64,000 nucleotides of DNA from Streptomyces sp. ICC1 (GTDB lineage Bacteria; Actinomycetota; Actinomycetes; Streptomycetales; Streptomycetaceae), in contig NZ_CP030287.1 in NCBI RefSeq assembly GCF_003287935.1, positions 3,748,267 to 3,812,266 of the forward strand, in the 5' to 3' direction. The position numbers and the translations under genes were made by a program. Every line of letters starts with the position of its first letter. The first letter of the stretch is position 1. Below are positions 27,573 to 35,827 of the stretch, piece by piece. The notes under the pieces were generated by a model that did not search any database, was not told the origin of the DNA, and saw only the letters and a list, made by a program, of their open reading frames with translations.

Positions 27573-28802
27573 ATGGCGGAGTTCACCATGGAGCTGAACG
27601 ACGACCAGAAGCAGGTACAGGACTGGATCCACGGCTTCGCCGCCGACGTGATCCGTCCCGCCGCCGCGGAATGGGACGAGCGCGAAGAGACTCCGTGGCC
27701 CGTCATCCAGGAGGCCGCCAAGGTCGGGATCTACTCGCTCGACTTCTACGCGCAGCAGTTCTTCGACCCCACCGGCCTCGGCATCCCGATGGCCATGGAG
27801 GAGCTGTTCTGGGGCGACGCGGGCATCGCGCTGTCCATCGTGGGCACCGGGCTGGCCGCCATCGGCGTGGTCGCCAACGGCACCGAGGAGCAGATCGGCA
27901 CCTGGATCCCGCAGATGTACGGCACGCCCGACGACGTGAAGCTCGCAGCCTTCTGCTCCTCCGAGCCCGACGCCGGCTCCGACGTCGGGGCCATGCGCAC
28001 CCGCGCCGTCTACGACCAGGCCAAGGACGAGTGGGTGCTGGGCGGCACCAAGACCTGGGCGACGAACGGCGGCATCGCCAACGTCCACATCGTCGTGGCC
28101 GTCGTCGACCCCGAGCTCGGCACCAAGGGCCACGCCTCCTTCATCGTGCCGCCGAACACCCCGGGCCTCTCCCAGGGCCAGAAGTTCAAGAAGCACGGCA
28201 TCCGCGCCTCGCACACCGCCGAGGTGGTCCTGGAGGACGTGCGCGTGCCCGGGTCCTGCCTGCTCGGCGGCAAGGAGAAGCTCGACGAGCGGCTCGCGCG
28301 GGCCCACGAGCGGGCGAAGGCGGGCGGCGGGGAGAGGGTGAAGAACGCGGCCATGGCCACCTTCGAGGCCTCCCGCCCGGCCGTCGGCGCCATGGCGGTC
28401 GGCACGGCGCGCGCGGCGTACGAGGTGGCGCTGGACTACGCGAAGACCCGTACGCAGTTCGGCCGGCCGATCATCGACAACCAGGGCGTCGCCTTCCAGC
28501 TCGCCGACATGCGGACCTCCATCGACGCGGCCCGGCTGCTGGTGTGGCGGGCCTCGTGGATGGCGGTCGCGGGCAAGCCCTTCACCTCGGCGGAGGGCTC
28601 GATGTCCAAGCTCTTCGCGAGCGAGACCGCCAAGAAGGTCACCGCCCAGGCGGTGCAGATCCTCGGCGGCAACGGCTTCACCCGCGAGTACCCGGTGGAG
28701 CGCATGCACCGCGACAGCGCGATCTACACGAACTTCGAGGGCACCAGCGAGATCCAGCGCCTGGTGATCGCCAGAACGCTCTCGGGCATGCCGATCCGCT
28801 AG
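27573..28802 (+). CDS. Acyl-CoA dehydrogenase (short form)
   Basis: FAD-dependent acyl-CoA dehydrogenase, 409 residues, close to the standard 380-410. The N-terminal alpha domain, the FCSSEPDAGSDVG FAD/substrate signature (about 128-140), TKTWATNGG, and C-terminal helices with QILGGNGFTREYPVER and NFEGTSEIQRLVIAR are intact. GGAGGGG precedes the ATG at 27573. Its promoter overlaps two TetR-type operators. The stop lies inside an 18-bp palindrome (CGATCCGCTAGCGGATCG) shared with the intergenic gap. Likely substrate is a fatty or branched acyl-CoA; specificity cannot be assigned. Confidence 0.94.
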   Translation: MAEFTMELNDDQKQVQDWIHGFAADVIRPAAAEWDEREETPWPVIQEAAKVGIYSLDFYAQQFFDPTGLGIPMAMEELFWGDAGIALSIVGTGLAAIGVVANGTEEQIGTWIPQMYGTPDDVKLAAFCSSEPDAGSDVGAMRTRAVYDQAKDEWVLGGTKTWATNGGIANVHIVVAVVDPELGTKGHASFIVPPNTPGLSQGQKFKKHGIRASHTAEVVLEDVRVPGSCLLGGKEKLDERLARAHERAKAGGGERVKNAAMATFEASRPAVGAMAVGTARAAYEVALDYAKTRTQFGRPIIDNQGVAFQLADMRTSIDAARLLVWRASWMAVAGKPFTSAEGSMSKLFASETAKKVTAQAVQILGGNGFTREYPVERMHRDSAIYTNFEGTSEIQRLVIARTLSGMPIR

Positions 28803-28882
28803 CGGATCGCCGGAGCGCCGCTCGAGGGACCCGGGTCGCGCCACGGCGGCCCGGAGCCCCCGCGTGCGCCCGGCCGGGGCCC

Positions 28883-29320
28883 TCAGGGGCGCAGGAGCGC
28901 GTCCAGGGCGCGGCCGAAGAGGACCCGGGCCGCCGCCGCGACCAAGGGGTCGAAGAGGCGTCCCAGGCCGCGCACGCGCAGTTCCTCGCGCCACTCGACC
29001 TCGCAGCCGCCGGCGGGCGAGGGGCGGATCTCGATCTCCGCCCGGCCCGTGACGGCGCGGCCGTGCTTCACCAGCCTGACCAGCCCCTTCGAGGCGCCGC
29101 TCGGGGGCTGCCAGACGGTGACTTCCATCGGGTCGTCGAAGGTGATCCTGCCCACGCCCGTGCGCGCCGTGAAGCGCGTTCCGACGCGCGTGGGAGGCTC
29201 CGTTTCGATCACCGTCCGGGTGAGCGGGACCTCCGCGCCGTGGCGTTCCCAGTCGGTCAGCCTCAGCCACGCCCGCTCGGGTGCGAGGCGGGTTCGGCGA
29301 ATGATCCGGATAGCGGGCAT
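28883..29320 (-). CDS. SRPBCC/polyketide-cyclase-like protein
   Basis: 145-residue START/SRPBCC-fold protein of the type that binds hydrophobic ligands or removes lipids. It has the opening RIIRRTRLAPERAWLRLTDWERHG, the GTRFTART and ITFDDPMEVTVWQPP strands and the terminal long helix LFDPLVAAAARVLFGRALDALL that closes the cavity. The ATG at 29320 is the natural start; another ATG 21 bases further out is possible. It is convergent with the acyl-CoA dehydrogenase gene and divergent from a DUF5999 gene. Role unknown. Confidence 0.85.
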   Translation of the reverse strand: MPAIRIIRRTRLAPERAWLRLTDWERHGAEVPLTRTVIETEPPTRVGTRFTARTGVGRITFDDPMEVTVWQPPSGASKGLVRLVKHGRAVTGRAEIEIRPSPAGGCEVEWREELRVRGLGRLFDPLVAAAARVLFGRALDALLRP

Positions 29321-29475
29321 GAGCGCATGGTAAGCGGGCATACACACCCTGAACTGGGCGGCGAATATGCCTTCCGCCCGGGGGTGGCGATCAGCAATAC
29401 TCACCGCCACCGTGGATCGCGGATTCGACCGGGTGACCACCGGCCCTCCCGCCCCACTCTGCGAGGAGGTGCGCC

Positions 29476-29661
29476 ATGTGCTCCCACCAGCCCCCCTGCC
29501 CGACCGCCGAAAGCGCCGACCACGACGCCGCCCGCACCGTGGCCTTCCACCCCGAACAAGGCTGGAACCTGCTGTGCAACGGCGCCGTCGTATTCGACGA
29601 CACCGGTGAACTGCTCCCCGACGGCCGCACGGTGGAACCCCGCCGCCCGGCCCTGGTCTGA
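29476..29661 (+). CDS. DUF5999-family small protein
   Basis: 61-residue protein beginning MCSHQPPCPTAESADHDAAR and containing the HPEQGWNLLCNG and VVFDDTGELLPDG motifs, which I recognise as the DUF5999 family of Streptomyces. Three Cys and several His could bind a metal. GGAGG sits seven bases before the ATG. It is followed 13 bases later by a tiny gene with its own AGGAGG. Function unknown. Confidence 0.88.
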   Translation: MCSHQPPCPTAESADHDAARTVAFHPEQGWNLLCNGAVVFDDTGELLPDGRTVEPRRPALV

Positions 29662-29674
29662 GCGAGGAGGCAGC

Positions 29675-29767
29675 ATGCGCCAGCAGCTGATCCGCAAGCC
29701 CGTTCCCAAGCCCGCGCCCCGAGACCTGGATCTGCGCACACCGTCGGGCAGACCCCTCCCGTACTGA
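29675..29767 (+). CDS. 30-residue micropeptide downstream of the DUF5999 gene
   Basis: ATG at 29675 preceded by AGGAGG (29665-29670) at a four-base spacing, encoding 30 residues rich in Arg, Pro and Lys (RKPVPKPAPRDLDL then TPSGRPLPY) and ending TGA. The strong Shine-Dalgarno and the 13-base distance from the DUF5999 stop suggest translation as part of one transcript. No homology is recognised. Confidence 0.55.
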   Translation: MRQQLIRKPVPKPAPRDLDLRTPSGRPLPY

Positions 29768-29814
29768 CGGGAGCCCAAGATTGGCGGTTACGGCGGGGTC
29801 CACCGGAGGTTTCC

Positions 29815-31911
29815 TCAGCCGGTGGACGCCGCCGCACCACTCAGGAAGGCGTTCTCGTACGCCTCGTCGCCGATCGCCGCCCTGGCCTGGCTCTCGCCCT
29901 TGTCGCGAAGCGCCGTCAGCGAGGGTGAGCCCATCTGCGGCCGTCCCACCGTGCGCCACCAGGCGTGCCCGGTGCCCAGCAGGCGCGCCGCCAGTTCGCC
30001 GTCGCCCAGGCCCGCCACCGCCGCCGCCAGCAGGTCGAGGCCGAGCGCGATCCCGAAGCGGTCGCCCAGCAGCCGTTTGCCCGACAGCATCGCCCGCGCG
30101 TGCCGGGCCGCCTCCCCGTGGTGGCCGAGCCCGAAGGCCGCGACGGCCAGGATGTAGTCCGCGTAGGCCCGCATCCAGCGCTCGCCCAGCTCCTCGCACG
30201 CCTCCCGCAGTCCCCGCGCCTCCCGCTCGGCCTCCTCGAAGCGCCCGAGGTCGCACAGGGCGTAGCCGGTGGCCAGCCGGCACAGCAGCCATCCCGGGCC
30301 GTGCGGCCGGCCGCCGTGGCCCCCGCGGGCCCGGGGGCCGGCGAGCGCGAGCGCCCGTACGGGATCGCCCGGCATCAGGAGCGACACCGCGTGCAGGTAC
30401 GCCGCGCGCAGCTCCGGCTCCGGATCGGCCAGTGCGGCCGCGGCGCCGGTGCACCGCTCGCCGAGCTCCTCGGCGGCCTCCAGGTCGCCCTGGAGCAGCG
30501 CGGTGAGCCCGAGCGCCCACAGGGCCTGGGCGTGCGCCGCACCCGCCTGCGGGGCGCCGAGCAGGGCCCGTTCCAGGAAGGCCCGGCCCTCGTGGACGTG
30601 TCCGCACGAGAACCAGAAGAACCACAGCGCGCCGGCCGCCTCCAGGGCCGCCGTGGGGTCCGAGCCGAGCAGGTGCTCCAGGGCGGTACGCAGCTGCGCG
30701 TGCTCGGCGGTCATCCTGCGGTACCACTCCACCTGGCCGGGTCCCATCCAGCCCCGGTCGGCGGCGTTCGAGAGGGCGGCGTACCAGTGGGCGTGCCGGT
30801 CCGCGAGGACCCGTACCTCCCCGAGCTCCGCCAGCCAGTCCTGGCCGTATTCGCGGATGGTGTCCAGCAGCCGGTAGCGGGGGCCCGTGCCCCGCTCCTG
30901 GGTGCAGCGGACGACCGACTTCGCGACCAGGCCCGCGAGCACCCCTTCCACCCGCGCCGCGGGCAGCGGGCCGCCCGAGCACACCGCGCGGGCGGCGGCG
31001 GCATCGAAGTCCCCCGTGAACACCGACAGCCGGGCCCACAGCAGCCGTTCGAGCGGCTCGCACAGCTCGTGGCTCCAGCCGATCGCGGTCCGCATGGTCT
31101 GGTGCCGGGGGAGCCGCGCGGCGGCGGTGTCGCGGAGCAGGTCGAAGCTGACGTCGAGCCGCTGCGCCATCTGCTCCACGGTCCACAGCCGCATCCGGGC
31201 CCCGGCCAGTTCGAGGGCGAGCGGGATGCCGTCCAGGCGGCGGCAGACCTCGGTGGCCACGGCCAGCCGGTCCGGGTCGGTGAAGGCGGCCTCGGCGTAC
31301 GGGGTGGCGGCCAGCGCGCGGGCCCGGAAGAGGGTGAGGGCGTCGCTGTCGGGCCCCTCGCACGGCAGCGGGCTGACCTCGACCACGTTCTCGCCGGGGC
31401 AGCCGAGCGGTTCGCGGGAGGTGACCAGGACCGTCAACCCGGGCGCGGACTGCAGCAGTTCGCCCACGAGGTGGCGGCAGGCGGCCACCAGGTGCTCGCA
31501 GGTGTCGAGGACGAGCAGCAGCGTCTTGTCGGCCATCCAGGCGCACAGCTCCTCGTCCAGGGGGCGCCGGGACTGGGTGGCGAGGCCGACGGCGTGCGCG
31601 ACGGTGGCGGTGAGCAACTCGGCGTCGCGCAGCGGGGAGAGAGGCACCCACCAGACTCCGTCGGGCCGGGACTGGGGCGGAGCCGCGGCGGCGCGCTGGG
31701 CCAGCCTGGACTTGCCGACGCCGCCGACGCCCGTGAGGGTCACGAGCCTGCGCTCGCGCAGCATCTCGTACAGGAGGGCGAGTTCACGCTCGCGTCCCAC
31801 GAAGCTCGCCGTCTCCGGCGGCAGGTTTCCCGGCACGGCGCCAGAGTCTGGTCCAGGGGCGCCGCCCGCGGAATCTGCCTGATTGTTGTTGACCGAGTAC
31901 TCACCGAACAC
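29815..31911 (-). CDS. AfsR/STAND-type regulatory ATPase without SARP domain
   Basis: Large NB-ARC/STAND ATPase of the kind found in AfsR C-termini and MalT-like regulators. After a short variable N-terminus, PETASFVGRERELALL opens the nucleotide-binding domain. Walker A is TGVGGVGKSRLA, Walker B LLVLDTCEHL, with the sensor LVTSREPLG and the winged-helix GARMRLWTVEQ and LFRAR regions following. About 300 C-terminal residues are TPR-like helices. No DNA-binding domain is evident at either end, unlike AfsR. The GTG at 31911 is a tentative start; a GTG at about 31838 directly before the ATPase domain is an alternative, as the upstream 60 bp are AT-richer and look like a promoter. It may act by binding partner proteins. 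Confidence 0.8.
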   Translation of the reverse strand: MFGEYSVNNNQADSAGGAPGPDSGAVPGNLPPETASFVGRERELALLYEMLRERRLVTLTGVGGVGKSRLAQRAAAAPPQSRPDGVWWVPLSPLRDAELLTATVAHAVGLATQSRRPLDEELCAWMADKTLLLVLDTCEHLVAACRHLVGELLQSAPGLTVLVTSREPLGCPGENVVEVSPLPCEGPDSDALTLFRARALAATPYAEAAFTDPDRLAVATEVCRRLDGIPLALELAGARMRLWTVEQMAQRLDVSFDLLRDTAAARLPRHQTMRTAIGWSHELCEPLERLLWARLSVFTGDFDAAAARAVCSGGPLPAARVEGVLAGLVAKSVVRCTQERGTGPRYRLLDTIREYGQDWLAELGEVRVLADRHAHWYAALSNAADRGWMGPGQVEWYRRMTAEHAQLRTALEHLLGSDPTAALEAAGALWFFWFSCGHVHEGRAFLERALLGAPQAGAAHAQALWALGLTALLQGDLEAAEELGERCTGAAAALADPEPELRAAYLHAVSLLMPGDPVRALALAGPRARGGHGGRPHGPGWLLCRLATGYALCDLGRFEEAEREARGLREACEELGERWMRAYADYILAVAAFGLGHHGEAARHARAMLSGKRLLGDRFGIALGLDLLAAAVAGLGDGELAARLLGTGHAWWRTVGRPQMGSPSLTALRDKGESQARAAIGDEAYENAFLSGAAASTG

Positions 31912-31927
31912 GCATGTATTGTGCGTG
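31909..31927. promoter_or_regulatory. CACGCA-N7-TGCGTG inverted repeat at the STAND gene start
   Basis: A 19-bp dyad with perfect six-base arms lies in an AT-richer gap between the STAND ATPase and fibronectin-lipoprotein genes, overlapping the candidate GTG start at 31911. Its position fits an operator or autoregulatory site; the binding protein is unknown. Confidence 0.35.
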
Positions 31928-32027
31928 ATCTTCTTTCGGTGCAGTGCCGTTCGGGTCAGATCGAAGGAACGGGTTCCGCTCGCCGGGTCCGGTTCCCGAT
32001 CCGGATCGGGACCCGGCGGAGGGTGGT

Positions 32028-33041
32028 TCAGGAGGCGAGCACGACCCGCCGCTCGGCGGAGAAGGCCCCCCAGTTGCCGTCGGGCAGCCGCGCCCGGAGC
32101 TTGACCGCCCACACCGTGCCGGGCGGCTCGGCGACCGTGAGGCGGTGCTCCGCCCGGCCGGCCGGGACCGCCCCCGCGCCGAACTGGATCACGGTGGTGG
32201 GGCGGCCGTTGACGTAGAGCTCGTACTCGCTGGTCTCCCGGCCCGTCGGCGGGGCGGTCCAGGCGAGGGTGACCGCGCCCGGAGAGGCCGTCGCGGTGAA
32301 CTCGGCGGGAGCGGTGTTCGGGCGCTGCCCGGGCCCGGCCGGGGTCGTCACGTCCACCGCGGGGCCGTCGGGGGAGGAGTGGTCCGCGCCGTCGCGGGCC
32401 CGGACGGTGAAGGTGTAGACGGTGTCGGGCTGGAGGCCCTCCAGGGTGGTCCCGGTGCTGCCCGGGCCGGCCGTGTGGATGCGGGCTTCGCCCTGGTAGA
32501 CGTCGTAGGCGGTGACCCCGGAGTCGTCGGTGGCCGGGCCCCAGGTCAGTTCGGCGGAGGTGGGCCCGAGCGCGCGGCCGGCCGTGGCGGTCGGGGCCGT
32601 CGGAGGCAGCCGGTCCTCGGCCCGGGCGGCGGGGGTGGTGGCCGAGGCGGCCGTGCTCGCGGCGGAGGTGTTCCCGGCGGTGTCGCGGGCCTTGACCGTG
32701 AACTCGTAGGCGGTCTGCGGGGCGAGGCCGGTGATGTCCACCATCGTCTTGTCGGCGGGGAGTTCACGGACCAGGCGGTCCGCCTGGAAGACGAGGAACG
32801 ACGACACCTTCTCGGCGGGCGCGGGCGAGGTCCACATGACGTGGACCGAAGTGGCGCTGCCCGCCTGGGCGGTGAGCCCGGCCGGGGCGGACGGCGGCGT
32901 GGTGTCGGCCGAGGAGCACCCCGTGAGGAAGGCCGTCGCGAGGGCCAGGGACAGGGCGAGCGCGAGCGCCGACCGCCCGGCCGACGGCCGCGGGAGGCGG
33001 CGTACGGGGTGTGGCGCGGGGCTTGGTGCGGGGTCGTGCAC
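32028..33041 (-). CDS. Lipoprotein with three fibronectin type III domains
   Basis: 337-residue exported lipoprotein. A basic, Pro-rich start is followed by the hydrophobic SALALALSLALATAFLTGC lipobox, with lipidated Cys about 42. Three FnIII-like beta modules follow (PSAPAGLTAQAG ..., APTATAGRALG ..., PAEFTATASPG ...), each with the Tyr and Pro positions of the fold. No catalytic domain is visible, so it is probably a surface adhesion or substrate-binding lipoprotein. The GTG at 33041 has an AAGAAGAGGG site. It is divergent from the Nur-box-controlled nickel ABC operon, with 172 bp between starts. Confidence 0.85.
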   Translation of the reverse strand: MHDPAPSPAPHPVRRLPRPSAGRSALALALSLALATAFLTGCSSADTTPPSAPAGLTAQAGSATSVHVMWTSPAPAEKVSSFLVFQADRLVRELPADKTMVDITGLAPQTAYEFTVKARDTAGNTSAASTAASATTPAARAEDRLPPTAPTATAGRALGPTSAELTWGPATDDSGVTAYDVYQGEARIHTAGPGSTGTTLEGLQPDTVYTFTVRARDGADHSSPDGPAVDVTTPAGPGQRPNTAPAEFTATASPGAVTLAWTAPPTGRETSEYELYVNGRPTTVIQFGAGAVPAGRAEHRLTVAEPPGTVWAVKLRARLPDGNWGAFSAERRVVLAS

Positions 33042-33177
33042 GGCGGCGCCCTCTTCTTCCGGCTCCTCGGAAAGGTCTAGACATATATGGCACGCCGTGG
33101 GGCGGCCGGGCAAGACCCGCGCGACCCTTCTCGTCGATGTGACCGGATTCGTGCTCTTCTGTTCCCGTCTGGCATTA

Positions 33178-33194
33178 TTGCGATCTCTTTGCAA
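33178..33194 (+). promoter_or_regulatory. Nur box before nikA
   Basis: TTGCGA-TCTCT-TTGCAA (33178-33194) matches the Nur operator tTGCaa-N5-ttGCAA in spacing and differs at one base of the left half-site. It is embedded in a longer dyad, TTATTGC ... GCAATAA (33175-33197). It ends 19 bases before the nikA ATG, so occupancy by nickel-Nur would block transcription or start-site access. Nur is the Fur-family nickel sensor of Streptomyces known to repress nik transporter genes. Confidence 0.78.
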
Positions 33195-33213
33195 TAAGAA
33201 GGAAGTGCACGAC

Positions 33214-34815
33214 ATGACCGCCCGGACCGTACGGGGAATGGCCAGGGTGGCCGCGGCCGCCGCACTCATCACTTCGGTGGCGGCCTGCTCCGCCCCCTCC
33301 GGGGGAGCGGCGGCGGGATCCGGGGGCGCCGACCCCGTCGTCGTCGGCATGGCCAACGAGCCGGAGACCCTCAGCCCGCTTCTGGGCTACGGCAAGGACG
33401 GCAACTCGAAGATCTTCGACGGGCTGCTGACCCACGACGCCGACATGAAGCTGCGGCCCGCCCTGGCCGAGGCCCTGCCCGACGTCTCCCCGGACGGCCT
33501 CACCTACACCTACCGGCTCCGCCGGGGAGTGAAGTTCAGCGACGGAGCGCCCTTCGGCGCCAAGGACGTCCTCTTCACCTACCGGACGATCCTGGACCCG
33601 AAGACGAACAACGCGTCCAAGTCCGAGCTCGACGCGATCGCGTCCGTCGAGGCGCCGGGAGACGACACCGTCGTCTTCACCTTGAAGTACCCCTACGCCC
33701 CCTTCGCCGAGCGGACCGTCCTGCCCGTGGCCCCCGAGCACATCGCGGGCAAGCAGGACGTCAACAGCGGCGGCTTCACCACCGCGCCCGTCGGGACCGG
33801 ACCGTACGTGCTCACGGCCTGGTCCAAGGGCGAGAAGCTCGCCTTCAAGGCCAACCCGTCCTACTGGGGCGGCGAGCCCGCGGTGAAGAAGTTCACCATG
33901 GCCGTCGTCAAGGACGACGACGTACGCGCCACCCGGCTGCGCTCCGGCGAACTGGACGGGGCGATCCTGCCGCCGAACCTGGCCAAGGGCGCGTCGGCGG
34001 ACGGGGCGCGCAAGACCCACACCGCCAAGACCTTCGACTACCGCAACGTGACCATGCCGACCGGCAACGCCGTCACCGGCGACACGGCCGTGCGCCGGGC
34101 CCTCGACATCGCCGTGGACCGCGGCGCCATGGTCGACAAGCTCCTGGACGGCGCGGGCAAGGCCGCCTACGGCCCCGTCCCGACCGACAGCCCGTGGTTC
34201 ACGCCGGGCACGGAGCGCGCACACGACCTCGCCCGGGCCCGGAAGATCCTCGACGGGGCGGGCTGGGTCCCCGGCCCCGACGGCGTCCGCGCCAAGGACG
34301 GCGTCCGCGCCGCCTTCCCGCTCTGGTACACCTCCGGCGACAAGATCCGCCAGGAGCACGCGCTGGCCTTCGCCTCCGACGCCAAGAAGGCCGGCATCCA
34401 GGTCACGACCGAGTCCGGCAGCTGGGAGGTCATCGAGCCCCGGATGAAGACCGACGCCGTCCTCGCCGGCGGCGGCTCCCCGGCCGACCCCGACTTCGAC
34501 CAGTACCTGACGCTGAGCTCCTCGCTCGCGGGCGACGGGTTCAACAACATGGCCCGCTACGACAACCCGGTCGTCGACCGGGCGCTCCTCGACGGCCGCA
34601 GGAGCGGCGACCCGGCCGCGCGCAAGGCCGCGTACGACACGGTCCAGCGCGAGCTCGCCCTGAACCCGGGCTACGTCTACCTCACCCACATCGACCACGT
34701 GTACGTCATGGCCGACCGGTGGGACGGGCCCTCCACCCAGATCGAGCCGCACGACCACGGCCTCGGCTCCGGCCCCTGGTGGAACATCGAGAGCTGGAAG
34801 CCGAAGCAGAAGTGA
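33214..34815 (+). CDS. nikA: Nickel-type ABC transporter substrate-binding lipoprotein (NikA-like)
   Basis: 533-residue family 5 extracellular solute-binding lipoprotein. Signal ends at the lipobox SVAAC (Cys about 25). Family 5 marks include VVGMANEPETLSPLLGYGK, RRGVKFSDGAPFGAKDV and TTAPVGTGPYVL. Spacing AAGAAGGAAG before the ATG gives a good ribosome site. Nickel specificity is inferred from the Nur box immediately upstream and from the five-gene nikABCDE arrangement; the same fold also binds peptides and other metals. First gene of the operon; NikB follows 11 bases after the stop. Confidence 0.85.
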   Translation: MTARTVRGMARVAAAAALITSVAACSAPSGGAAAGSGGADPVVVGMANEPETLSPLLGYGKDGNSKIFDGLLTHDADMKLRPALAEALPDVSPDGLTYTYRLRRGVKFSDGAPFGAKDVLFTYRTILDPKTNNASKSELDAIASVEAPGDDTVVFTLKYPYAPFAERTVLPVAPEHIAGKQDVNSGGFTTAPVGTGPYVLTAWSKGEKLAFKANPSYWGGEPAVKKFTMAVVKDDDVRATRLRSGELDGAILPPNLAKGASADGARKTHTAKTFDYRNVTMPTGNAVTGDTAVRRALDIAVDRGAMVDKLLDGAGKAAYGPVPTDSPWFTPGTERAHDLARARKILDGAGWVPGPDGVRAKDGVRAAFPLWYTSGDKIRQEHALAFASDAKKAGIQVTTESGSWEVIEPRMKTDAVLAGGGSPADPDFDQYLTLSSSLAGDGFNNMARYDNPVVDRALLDGRRSGDPAARKAAYDTVQRELALNPGYVYLTHIDHVYVMADRWDGPSTQIEPHDHGLGSGPWWNIESWKPKQK

Positions 34816-34825
34816 GCCCGGCCAA

Positions 34826-35827
34826 GTGACCAGCCGCTCCCTACGCCTCCCCTGGGGGCCGATGGCGCGCATGGCGGGACGGCGGACCCTGTTCGCCGGC
34901 CCCGTCCTGCTCGTCGTCACCTTCGGGGTCTTCGCCGTCGCCGCGCTGTCCCCCTTCGACCCCGTCAAGGCGTACGCCGGCACCGCCGGGCTCACCGCGT
35001 CCCAGGCCGAACTCGACCAGCTGCGGGCCAACCTCGGCGCGGGCCCGCCCTTGGTCCAGCGCTGGTGGGAGTGGCTCACCTCGGCGCTGACCGGCGACCT
35101 CGGCACCTCCGCCGTCATGCGCCAGCCCGTCTCCGACGTCATCGCGCAGCGGCTCGGCTGGTCGGCCCTGCTCGCGCTCTGCGCCTTCGCCGTCGCCGTG
35201 CTGCTGGGCACCGGGCTCGGCGTCCTGGCCGCGCGCAGGCAGGGCGGGCCCCTGGACCGGGCCGTCTCCGCGCTCGCGTACACCCTGGAGGCGGCGCCGG
35301 CCTTCTGGCTGGGCCTGCTCGCCATCTGGTTCTTCTCGGTGCGGCTGGGGGTCCTGCCGTCCGGCGGCCTCACCGACGCGGGCAGCGACGTCGTCACCGC
35401 CGGTCAGGTGGCCCGCCACCTCGTGCTCCCCGCGCTGGTCCTCGGCCTCTCCCAACTGCCGTGGTTCTTCCTGTACGTCAGGCAGGGCGTCGCCGACGCG
35501 CTGGAGGAGGATCCCGTACGGGGAGCCCGCGCGCGGGGCCTGGGCGAGCGGCGGGTGCTGCTCGGCCACGGGCTGCGCTCCGGGATGCTCCCGATGCTGA
35601 CGCTGATCGGCTCGCGGGTGCCCGAGCTGATCACCGGCGCGCTGCTCGTGGAGACCGTCTTCAGCTGGCCGGGCATCGCGGCGGCCACCGTGCAGGCGGC
35701 GACCTCCGTGGACTTCCCGCTGCTGGCGGCGCTGACGGTCCTGGCGACGGCGGCGGTGCTGGCCGGGAACCTGCTGTCCGACCTGCTGTACGGACTGGCG
35801 GACCCGAGGGTGGGCTTCGATGGCTGA
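34826..35827 (+). CDS. nikB: Nickel-type ABC transporter permease (NikB)
   Basis: Inner-membrane permease of the DppB/OppB/NikB type, 333 residues, with six predicted spans. The family EAA loop is VRQGVADALEEDPVRGARARGLGERR, shown here by its invariant RARGL core and following DPRVGFDG end. GTG at 34826 starts it 11 bases after nikA. Its stop overlaps the nikC ATG by eight bases, showing tight translational coupling. Confidence 0.9.
   Translation: MTSRSLRLPWGPMARMAGRRTLFAGPVLLVVTFGVFAVAALSPFDPVKAYAGTAGLTASQAELDQLRANLGAGPPLVQRWWEWLTSALTGDLGTSAVMRQPVSDVIAQRLGWSALLALCAFAVAVLLGTGLGVLAARRQGGPLDRAVSALAYTLEAAPAFWLGLLAIWFFSVRLGVLPSGGLTDAGSDVVTAGQVARHLVLPALVLGLSQLPWFFLYVRQGVADALEEDPVRGARARGLGERRVLLGHGLRSGMLPMLTLIGSRVPELITGALLVETVFSWPGIAAATVQAATSVDFPLLAALTVLATAAVLAGNLLSDLLYGLADPRVGFDG

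Noticed and set aside
28793..28808. GATCCGCTAGCGGATC palindrome at the acyl-CoA dehydrogenase stop as a regulatory operator
   Set aside because: It lies at the 3' end within the stop region of convergent genes, so a termination or chance role is more likely than an operator.
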